Assembly (NCBI GenBank): GCA_958299035.1
Contig: CATQJL010000112.1
Coordinates: forward strand, 43,342,833-43,406,832
Direction: 5' to 3'
Source of the DNA: Cylicocyclus nassatus
Lineage: Eukaryota; Nematoda; Chromadorea; Rhabditida; Strongylidae
Length of the DNA stretch: 64,000 nt
The translations under genes were made by a program, and so were the position numbers. Below the pieces are notes generated by a model that was given only the letters and a program-made list of their open reading frames with translations, was not told where the DNA came from and did no database searches. Positions 55,480 through 64,000 of the stretch are shown piece after piece. Each line of letters starts with the position of its first letter. The first letter of the stretch is position 1.

Positions 55480-58280
55480 AGCAGCCAGAAACCCGCGAAG
55501 CTCTAAAATGTTTACTTTTTAACTCTCGCAGTATCGTAAACAAAATCCATCTTTTGCATGCCTTTGTTACTTTTCAATTACCGGACATTTTATGCATCAC
55601 AGAAACTTGGCTGAGCGCTAAAATTTCCGATTCCGAAATCCTTTGCGACCTTCCTTATACATTACACCGTTCGGATAGAGCCCATCGTAGAGGCGGTGGT
55701 GTTTGCTGCTTGGTGAAGGAAGAGCTAGCAGTTGAGCATGTACCAGTAGCTGACGGGTGCAACAGCGACATTCTCTGCTTGAACGTATGGTCGGCCTCCT
55801 CTTTTTCATTCATGAGATTTATTATTGTTTATCGTCCACCGTCCTGCTCGTCCAGTGATGATATTTCCTTGACTATTTCTATCCAAGATTTATGCTCTTC
55901 TCCATATGCTACAATAATTCTAGGAGATTTCAACATTGACATCCTTTCTCCTACTTTCCACGCTGAATCACGCTCTCTCTTTTTTTCGCGATTGTGACCT
56001 CCGTCAGTATGTGACATTTCCCACTAGGGGTAAGTCAGCAATCGATTTGATCTTTTCATCAGAAAACACGATTCAAAACCTAAAGGCACTGCCACCTTTC
56101 GGAACATCCGACCACAACATACTGAGTTTCAATGCCTTTTTCGAAATGTGTAAAAACATTTTCGTAGAGCCGATTTCTCCAAAATTAACAACGCCTTACA
56201 AAACATCAACTGGTTCGATGTCTTTGATAAATATGAATCTGTTGATGATATGTATCGCCGCTTCTGCAAATTACTATATCGAATACTCTCCGAGCATGTG
56301 CCTTTCCGTTTTGAACCACACCATGTCCGAAAATATCCCGATCACATCCGAAATCTACTTGAGCAAAAAGCCAGACTTTTCTCCATGTCTTCTGATCCTT
56401 TCAAAAATCATCTCTATAGGAATGTCTGTAAAAATATTAGCCATCATATCAAGAAATTCTTAGTCAACCGCGAAAAACACCAAGCACAATTTCGAACACT
56501 TGTATAAATATTTCGGTTACAAGATCAAGGGGCAGCAGAAAATTACTCTTTTAAAAGACGAACAAGGAAATAAATTCGTGAGTGACAAAGAAAAAGCAGA
56601 AGCGCTTGGAAATTTCTTTGCCAGCTTTTTCGGACTGAATACTGATGCCGATGAGAATGTCTCAAATCTTGACACCGAAATTCAGCTTAGTGCAAACGAG
56701 CTGTTTTTTGAACCCGACAAAGTTTATAACATTATGAAAAAACTCAAACCAACAAGCTCTGTCGCTTACGACGGTCTTCCACAAATCTTATATCGAAAGT
56801 GCGCACCTACACTTGCTTTCCCCTTGTCTCTTATTTTCAATGCCTCTTTAATGCTAGGAAAGGTTCCTCAAATATGGAAGGAAGCCATAGTGACGGCTAT
56901 ACCAAAACGTGAGCATACCAACTGTCTTTCAAATTACCGTCCTATCAGTATTACTGCACCTTGTGGTAAGATTCTTGAGAAATTCATGAAGGAAAAGCTT
57001 TCTGAATGGTTAGATAGACGTAAAATTATTCCTGCTGTTCAGTATGGGTTCCTTCCAGGAGGGTCAACTAACAGTTTACTTTCTGATTCAATTTTTGTTG
57101 GACAACTGCTTTAAACCAAGGAAAATCGATTGATATAGTATTTTTTGACCTTTCGAAAGCCTTTGACAGAGTGAATCATTCTAAATTACTTTCCAAACTA
57201 GCTGATTACGGAATGGATCAAATACTGTTGAAGTGGCTCTCATCTTACCTTCAAAACAGAGGTATGACAGTACGGGTTGGAAGTAGCTTTTCTAAACGTT
57301 TCCACTGCAGTAGCGGTGTGCCGCAGGGAGGCATACTCTCTCCCCTCCTAATCCTTACCTACACAGCAGAATTGCCAAAATTTTTGAAGACACATCCAGA
57401 TGTAAAAGTGCAGGTTTTTGCAGATGACATCAAAATATATATTTGCTATGAAGAGGACAAACAAAACATAGCCTATGAAGCAATTTTTACTTCTATACAA
57501 AGAATGACTGTCTGGGCTAGAGAGTGGGATCTACCTGTAAATGCACACAAATCCAAGGTTATGCATCTTGGCAACTTCCATCCGCGCACTTACCTCTGTG
57601 ATGGTGTGGAGCTGGAGCTCTGCAGTGTTACCAAGGACTTAGGAGTTTTCATTGATCACCAGCTCAAGTTTACCACTCATTATGATTCAATTACAAGAAA
57701 AGCATTATCAGTTCTTTTTGTGATTTTGAGAAGCATTCATAGCAATGACCCATTTCTCCTGGTCCGCGTTTACAAGACCTACGTTTTACCAATTTTGGAA
57801 TACGCTTCTCCAGTTTGGAGTCCACATTTCAAGAGAGACATTGAAAAATTGGAAAGGGTGCAAAAAACATTTACTAGAATCGTCTATTACAGATGCTACC
57901 CGAGGCCTGATTACCCTCTATCATTACCTTCTTACAAATCAAGGCTCATGGTCTTAGGGCTGCGCAGCCTAAAATACAGACGGGTCTTCAACGACCTAGT
58001 CTTTTGTTTTCGCATCCTTAGACTAGAAACGAGGCTAAGACCCAGTGATTATTGGGCATTCAGACCTTGCAGAACTCGGACAGGAGCCTTTGGGTTATGG
58101 TATCGGAAATTAGACAAAAAGAAATTTTCCCTTGCCTTCAATTCCTTTGTATGTCGAACTGCTAGATGGATCGAACGACTACCAAAAGAAATTACTGCTT
58201 GCAATACCTCAACAAAATTTCGCAAAAATTTAGCCTCGATTGATGTTTTACGAATTTTGGGAATTTCTGACGTTCAGTAG
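55410..58280 (+). pseudogene. LINE ORF2: APE endonuclease and reverse transcriptase
   Basis: Frames 55410-55997, 55936-56463, 56250-56507, 56500-57114 and a frame from about 57114 to 58280 together cover the protein. Endonuclease motifs: LLFNSRSIVNK, ITETWLS, RRGGGVCCLV, IVYRPP, ILGDFNIDIL and GTSDHNILSF. Reverse transcriptase: NYRPISITAPCGKILEK, FFDLSKAFDRVNHSKL, SSGVPQGGILSPLL, and the catalytic FADDIKIYI (F in place of the usual Y). The thumb has PFLLVRVYKTYVLPILEYAS. At least four frameshifts (about 55985, 56215, 56500, 57105); one is in a T-run. Confidence 0.9.
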
Positions 58281-59462
58281 ATGCCATAATCCCTAAAATT
58301 TGTTATTATGATTTCTCTTTGTCGTAGCTTCAAAATGTTCAGGCTCTTATCGAGAGATTTGATTTCTCGCAGAGACTCTCTTCAGTTTCGAAAGAAACTT
58401 GCTTCAATAGATGTTTCGCAGACTTTAAAGATTGCAGATGTTTGATTTTAGGAAAAATGTAGTCACTTTTTTTCGCCTTTTGTCAAGAACGTTTCGGTTT
58501 TCTTTTGCAAGATAAAAAAAATTTTTTTCATGGATAAATGTCGCAATGGCAATGATTTCAAACTTGTATCAATCTTGATAGGATTTAGACAGGTTGGCAG
58601 CCTCTTCGTCTGGAACGCCGTTTGAGGAAGTCGTAGTTGGCGAATCCCTCCCCCTTCTCGCTCGCCCAGGGTCCTAGACGGATTCGTCCGCCCGGGTTAA
58701 GTGGTCAGCCAGCCCTGGTACTTTCTACCTCCCTCGCGTCCGGGTAAGGGAACAGGAAATCGGAGAGGACTACTCGTCATCAGAAGGAGAACGACCTGCA
58801 CTCCGGCAGAAGGCTCATATCACCTGTCTCTCTTTTGTCTAGCCAGCTGTATATACGTGTTAAGTTTGTCGTTGTCTTTTTCTAGTTTTTCTAGTTTTCT
58901 AGTTTTGGCACACCTTTGGTGTATTTCAAATAAAAAAAATATTTAACAAAGCGATTTATGAAAAAATTAAAAAATATATGCTTTAAAGGATCTCAGATCA
59001 TCTGGTGACCTCTCGAGACGCTAGTTTTGGAAGAGGTAATATTTCACATAAGTTTCCAAATCTTTTTGATAATTCTTTTGCAAGTAATATTCTATGTATA
59101 CAGTTCAATTTTTGGTGTCATATGATTCTGTGTGCGCTGTCAACAAGCAATTTGCTTATTTTAGCCTTGCTTTCAAATCGCGCGCACTGTTCGCCATACA
59201 CGAAAGAGCATGCGATCGTGTGATAACTTGTCCGAAAAGCTTTTCGACTAAATGGCTTATTCTGTTCAGCCTCGACTCGTTAAAAAGATATCTCCTTTGC
59301 TTTCGCTCCAAAACGAAGTTCCAGTCTGCTTCCAGACGATCTGTGCCGGGCCCTGGGGGATACTGCTAGCAACCCAACGAGAATGTCGGAGCTCCGAAAA
59401 TAGCCCTTTTGCACTTGAGCCCAACTCATTTCAAAACACTCCTCGACGAGATGCCATATTAT

Positions 59463-59869
59463 AAGCAGCGGCTCAGCTGATCCTTGACTTGAAGTTTATT
59501 TTGCTTACCTGGGGTAATTCGAGGCGCTGATTCCGAAAACCCACCTTGAAGAGTGGAAAGTAGCAGAAACCACCATTTTCCAAGGCCCCCATTTGAATTT
59601 GGACGAGTGAAGCACGTCCCTATGGTTAGAGAGGCAGAATTTTTGGGGGACCCTCGCATTTATAACATTGCGGCATGCCTTCTCTGACGGGTCAGGGAGT
59701 ATCGCAAGCTTGTTTGCGAGTATTAGAATGGCTTGCGCGTAACGGGCTTTGGAGCAGTTTTCCAAGCAGGCAGCATGCTGTGCGCTCGGACCTGCTCTGT
59801 TCTCATTTGGTTGCAAGCAACCTTCCATGTTAAAATTTCGGGATGTTCGGTTTTGGCGAGCTGCTGCCT
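59463..59869. mobile_element. TTAA-type MITE, copy 4
   Basis: Left end AAGCAGCGGCTCAGCTGATC, right-end inverse AGGCAGCAGCTCGCCAAAAC. The right flank is TTAA (59870-59873), the left flank TTAT. Related to 7477-7929 and 19860-20263 but older. Confidence 0.65.
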
Positions 59870-59924
59870 TTAACCCCTTCGAGACACGCTGGCCTTGTTG
59901 ATAGCCTACGACGCTCGGTCTGCC

Positions 59925-60055
59925 TCGAAGTGTATGTGTGCCAAGTTTAATCCGGATCGGTTTAGAGATAAAATTGTATTCGGAACATGTCTACATAAAT
60001 ACAGACAGGCAAACAGACAGACAGACAACGAGACATTCAGCTTTATATATAAAAT
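59925..60055 (-). repeat. Dispersed CTGT-edge repeat, single arm, inverted
   Basis: AAGTGTATGTGTGCCAAGTT, ATCCGGATCGGTT, ATTCGGAACATG, then an ACAG microsatellite and CATTCAGCTTTATATATAAA. Same family as 24915-25092, inverse orientation, more diverged. Confidence 0.7.
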
Positions 60056-61225
60056 GATATCTACAGCCATCCAGAATCTGTATCAAAAGTGCCATTGCAA
60101 CCCTTGGACATTTTAGGGTTACAAAACGCGCACTTGATATACATGACAGAAGACAAGAGGGTAGATATGTACGTCAAGCATGTAGCTTCTGTCCACCTTT
60201 TGAAAAGGTTCTGCAAAAAGTTAGTGATTTTTATTGTTAGGATTAGCATGCACAACAACGGCCGCAGCCAGCTGAACGTGAGTATACCGCTTAGCAACAT
60301 GGCTTACAGTTTGCTCCGACTAACTATAGGCAACGTATGCTAGGCGTTTGCTTACGCGGGACAGGAACCAGTCGAAAATTAAGATAGCGCACGTCCGCAT
60401 CGCGATAGTTTTGCGTCAACTGACAGGACTATGTTTTCTATATACTTCGACTTCTCCGATAGCACTACTATGTGGCGAAGCCTCTATCAAACTTTCAACG
60501 CAAAGAGCGTTACAAAGCTAAAGGTGATTGTGATGTGGGATTCCAACTAACAAGGGAAGGATACTTGGTGACCGTGACTTTTTGCAGTGAGATGTACACC
60601 AGTAGGTGCGTCTTGGAACGCTCATTCTATTATAAAACTATGTTCAATATCTGCCGTGCGACTCCATGAACGAAGTTATGGATTTTTTTCCACATTGATT
60701 TTGCGAGATTTTGGCAGTCGAGATCGTCAGTATCCAGGCTTTTTAGACTCTGATGTATCGGTAACAGTTTTCCTGAGCTTAACGTAAAGTTTTACTCTAT
60801 CACTACGCTCTTTTGTAGTGCTAAGCGAACATTCTAACGATATTGGTGAATCCTACATCAAAACAGAGCAAATTTTGGTGACAAGAAATGTTCATAACTT
60901 CTTTCGGAAGAGCGCACAGCAGATAATAGAAAAAGATTTGGAATCAGCACTTCAAGATGCATTCAACGGTACGTTTCATTTCAAAAGGCTACGGTCACCA
61001 AGTAACCTTTCCTTGTAAGACGGATTGTATCTTACTTGAAAATGGCACAGTGCGCCGCAGGCAATCCTGCACTGACCTAAAGCACTAAGTCGGGCAAAAC
61101 CCAACATTTCTGCTCTATAGCTCTAAATTGCAAGTGAAGTCAGCGTTTCGTCATTAGTATTTAGATTGAACATATGGTGAAAAAAGTTGGCAATGTTCAA
61201 GCCTTATATCGTAATGAATAGAGTT

Positions 61226-62320
61226 TCACACTAAGGCACATGCCATACTTAGTTCATACGCATAGAAACAAAACGCGCCGTTATTCCTTCCGTCGAAGAT
61301 GAGGCAGTTCCGTATGTCGTGTGCATGAGCACATCCATACTCTAATGAATCAGCTAAGATGTCAGCAAATGTTGAACTTGAGCTATTTTCAGATTGTCTT
61401 ACCGCACAGATTTCCCTGTGTTGAGTACGTCGATAGTGACGTCCTGCGTCTTCTGCAAATTTCCTTCCTTTCGCTTCCCAACTTCGCACGTTCGGGCTAG
61501 ATTTGATCAATAGATAGAAGTTGAACAACGGAAATTCAAACTCACAGTAGCACCTTGAGTCCCCATGTGCCTCTAATATATCCATATGGTCTTCTGTAAA
61601 TGTAGTCGAGTCTTTCATCGAGCGAATGATCGCGATAATGATAAGTCTAGAAAAATTAGTATAGAATGAGAATGCTTGAGAATATGGTATTCATCGTGTC
61701 GAGCAGTGAAACCACATGGGTCCTGGATCGCTTCGAAAGTCGTCAAAGTTTGTTGAAGTAAAGATCTTTTAATTGTCAACCCCTTTGTTCCGTCGTATTC
61801 CAACTCGAATTCCGAACTCAAAAATTCTGTGGAAGTGACACCAACCAGTTTCGGATATGTCTTGCTAGATGCGCAATATTTTTTGATTCCCTCGATAAGT
61901 TGTTTTCCTTCATTTTGACCCAGATTACATCTTTCATTATCGTAGAAGCCTCCTTTCTGACAGTAGCGGGTTGCAAATGCTGGCAAAATCTGGAAATGGC
62001 TTCAATTATCGAGTAAATTTTAGAGAATGCAACGTACCATGAGGAATCCGTAAAAACCGTAAAGCAACATTTGCTGGTGCTAACAGCTTATCGAGCACTT
62101 TTATACTGACAAGCCTTAGCAAATAGGTTAATGATACTACAAAGGAAGTGCCAAGCTCGATTGCGTGAGGCGGATAGTGGACCGCCAACAGCGGAATGCG
62201 TAATGTGGGGGAGTAAATGATCCAATGCATAGGATTACTTTTGCTCGAATGTGTTTTCATCGTGTAAGTATGAGCACTGATACTGCATTGACACTTCATG
62301 TCACATGTGATAGTGGTCAT
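61226..62320 (-). CDS. Unknown five-exon gene, 255 aa
   Basis: Minus-strand exons 62320-62038, 61979-61713, 61593-61554, 61452-61403 and 61353-61226. The introns (58, 119, 101 and 49 bp) all follow GT-AG, and the phases agree at every join; the total is 768 nt, 256 codons with the stop. The N-terminal part has a hydrophobic segment (TSFVVSLTYLLRLVSIKVL); the middle contains FATRYCQKGGFYDNERC and GQNEGKQLIEGIKKYC; the end is cysteine-containing (EYGCAHAHDIRNCLIF). The cysteine content suggests a secreted or membrane protein, but no family is recognised. The ATG at 62320 is the first in frame and the true start may lie upstream. The third and fourth exons are only 40 and 50 nt. Confidence 0.55.
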
Positions 62321-62868
62321 TCAACTTTTTAATGTTTTGTCCACATTTTTGGGCAAGAATATTCCCTCTTTTTGCACTAGCCCTAAATAATGTGATTCAG
62401 TTGATTATGTGTATCAACTCATGTTCAAAAATTGGTTTCCATTTTTTGAACTGTACAAACAGCTGCGTTTTTAGCATTTAGCCAAAGCATTTTTATGGCG
62501 GAAACACGGAGATGTGAAAACTGAAAAAGTACAACTTCGACATGAAGCTGTTAAAAGAAGCTCGAAAGAAGAAAATGGGCCTAGAGACAGCAATGCTATT
62601 GAGCGGTTGGCAAACAAATTAGACCCGTACTGTGCAGCAGTATTTCTGGTGCATACGATGACATTTTGTGCTGATAGAGAGGGGGCTAGCCTCGCAACAC
62701 TCGTCCACGCTAATCAAATCAGAGTTCAAAGTGGTTCAGGGTGGGGGGGGGGGGGATCAAGTGATTTGCACCTCATATTCGAAAAAAGTGCCATGAGACA
62801 AATCTGGATGGATTCTTTTCGATAAATTTGATCCCTGTTTCATTCTCATTTGCGAGCAATTGTATGAC
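62321..62868. other. Unassigned; G-run near 62745
   Basis: No gene supported. A G-run lies at about 62741-62756. The plus-strand frame 62514-62825 has no domain. Confidence 0.35.
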
Positions 62869-63621
62869 TTATAGTGTGGACCCCGGCCAGGTTCCCATAG
62901 GTACTTCCGCGGCGCGCACGCAGCGCGCGCCCTTCTTAATGCTTCTCGCCTCACTCATGCGCAGTGGAGCATATTTATGCTCACGAAGGAGAAAAATGTA
63001 AAGTGGAAACCTCGAAATTCACTTCGAAAGAAACGTATGCAAGAATGAAACGCAGGCAACTACCATGAGTACCTTAAATTCAATCAATGGATGCATATTC
63101 CGAACTTGCACTGATGGGTAGGTTGCAATAAGTATACGTAGAGAAGTCAAAGAACAACAGCATTCTTAAAACATCTCTCTTGGTAAACGTAGAAACTAGA
63201 GTGGTTAAAAATTTCGAAATAAGTGGACATTTCAGTAAACAAATGCCTATTGGCTTCTCGGAAGGCTCAATTTTGACTTGAGACACTGTCTACACCTTAC
63301 ACATCAAACCGAAAGGGACTCCTATTTTATACAAGAAGCTTTTAAATTAATATATCTTAATATCCAATCAAATCTCAATTATTCAGAGAAAAAAGGGAAA
63401 ACACAAGACTGAAGCTCTTAGAACTATTAGAGCACGTGGAATCTCGTCACCGTTCATCGCGAATTGTTCATACCTGAATAGAGAGAATTAGTACAGCAAA
63501 AACAAAAAAAACGAGAGAAAGGAGGATTTCCATCCGAAGGGACAGGAGACGCACTGAAGGCGTGCCTTGCGGGTGCGTCGCGCAGGTACCTATGGGAAGC
63601 TGGCCGGGGTTCACACTATAA
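62869..63621. mobile_element. Inverted-repeat DNA element, 753 bp
   Basis: The left end TTATAGTGTGGACCCCGGCC continues AGGTTCCCATAGGTAC; the right-end inverse is TTATAGTGTGAACCCCGGCC, continuing AGCTTCCCATAGGTAC. The flanks are compatible with a TA duplication (TA|TAGTG ... CACTA|TA), so Tc1/mariner-like transposition is possible but not proven. Subterminal GC-rich runs (GGCGCGCACGCAGCGCGC). No transposase. Confidence 0.7.
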
Positions 63622-63645
63622 CTACGGTCGTCGCTTGAACAAGTT

Positions 63646-64000
63646 TTAGGTTGTAAAGAAAGTTCCCGGGCACTTGCAAAAATTTTTTTCAAGTTGCTGT
63701 AACTTCGAGCAGGTTGATCCTTTTTTGCAGCTGCGGGTCAGAAACTAACAGGTTCCTCAATCAGATCACTCATGATTTGGACGAAATTCTTTAAACTGCA
63801 CAGAAAAATGGGCGCAGGAAGAAAAATCGCGAATTTTTTATGGTTGGAAAGATTTCCTTATTTGATGTGCAGGTCAAACACGTCTTGGCATCGATAGAAA
63901 TTAGGAGCTGGCGTAGAAAGTTTAGGCTTCCCTCTATCAAACAGTATAAAAAACTTGGTGTCAAAATCCGACCGAGCGCCAGAAAAAAGCGTCAGTAAGT
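63646..64000. mobile_element. Possible mariner-type element, cut by window end
   Basis: TTAGGTTGTAAAGAAAGTTC resembles the left terminus of the MITEs at 1.0-5.7 kb. The right end is outside the window. The last 120 bases are open (KVSLFDVQVKHVLASIEIRS), which could be the start of a transposase-like DNA-binding domain, but this is too short to judge. Confidence 0.4.

Larger units (their letters stand above)
54575..58938 (+). mobile_element. CR1-like LINE, essentially full length
   Basis: A 4.36-kb insertion with a 5-bp target duplication ATATT (54570-54574 and 58939-58943), confirmed by the uninterrupted sister MITE at 5.9 kb. It contains a 5' UTR of about 220 bp, ORF1, overlapping ORF2 with endonuclease and reverse transcriptase, and a 3' end GGTGTATTTCAAATAAAAAA. 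ORF2 has several frameshifts, so this copy looks dead although structurally complete. Confidence 0.9.
54375..59355. mobile_element. hAT-type MITE, copy 2, split by a LINE
   Basis: Left part 54375-54574, right part from 58939. Left terminus CGGGGCCCGGCACGGGTCGG, right-end inverse CAGGGCCCGGCACAGATCG. Exact 8-bp copies GGGGATAC flank it at 54367-54374 and 59356-59363. Without the LINE it is about 616 bp. It is collinear with copy 1 at 5720-6464. Confidence 0.85.
59364..61225. other. Repeat copies and unresolved coding-like stretches
   Basis: Contains the TTAA element copy 4 and a CTGT-edge repeat (listed separately). At 60080-60280 (IYMTEDKRVDMYVKHVASVH), 60470-60650 (CDVGFQLTREGYLVTVTFCS) and 60815-61060 (GHQVTFPCKTDCILLENGTV) there are protein-like segments with plausible GTGAGT and TTTTGTAG splice sites, but a phase-consistent gene could not be built and the family is unknown. 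The last shares 27 bases with 36472-36498. Confidence 0.35.

Overview
This looks like animal, most likely nematode, genomic DNA that is poor in genes and very rich in transposable elements. The evidence is: a multi-exon gene of nematode F-box type with GT-AG introns and TTTCAG/TTGCAG acceptors; a second five-exon gene with introns of about 49-119 bp; a glutathione-reductase-like last exon; and mariner, Tc1, hAT, MULE-like, pogo, CR1-like and Penelope-like elements. A recognisable 5' fragment of the meiotic recombinase DMC1 argues against Caenorhabditis, which has lost that gene. The species cannot be named from the sequence. There is no sign of bacterial operons, rRNA, tRNA or CRISPR.

Layout. 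1.03-5.72 kb: a train of mariner-type palindromic MITEs, several abutting with exactly one TA between them. 5.72-6.46 kb: a hAT-type MITE. 6.98-13.97 kb: a Tc1-type palindromic element split by a 5.7-kb hAT-type element (8-bp target duplication GTTACAAC). 14.26-15.33 kb: a satellite of about 175 bp. 16.88-18.27 kb: a CACCATG-type minisatellite with a higher-order period of about 244 bp. 18.83-20.82 kb: a decayed Penelope-like element with its GIY-YIG nuclease ahead of the pre-RT core (Naiad-like order), interrupted by a TTAA-flanked MITE. 21.7-23.9 kb: a 320-bp tandem duplication and a CGAATATTCG-rich inverted-repeat element. 25.5-26.5 kb: a foldback. 27.6 kb: a MULE-like MITE. 28.45-29.66 kb: a broken DMC1 5' fragment, a pogo transposase relic and a 77-bp exact inverted copy of part of the DMC1 fragment. 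30.87-33.45 kb: a 5'-truncated CR1-like LINE. 33.66-35.38 kb: a hAT-type element that is mostly a 1.2-kb perfect-looking palindrome.

36-42.7 kb is mostly unassigned sequence with small repeats. 42.73-46.24 kb holds a six-exon F-box gene (361 aa) whose large fourth intron carries two small elements; an unrecognised minus-strand coding fragment sits tail-to-tail with it. 52.0-52.2 kb has the last exon of a glutathione reductase on the minus strand. 54.38-59.36 kb is a 616-bp hAT MITE split by an essentially full-length CR1-like LINE (ORF1, and ORF2 broken by frameshifts). 61.23-62.32 kb has a phase-consistent five-exon minus-strand gene of unknown function, followed by a 753-bp terminal-inverted-repeat element.

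The few host genes show no shared pathway. The main story is nested, datable transposition. Several empty sites can be reconstructed from target duplications and from sister copies inside the same window.
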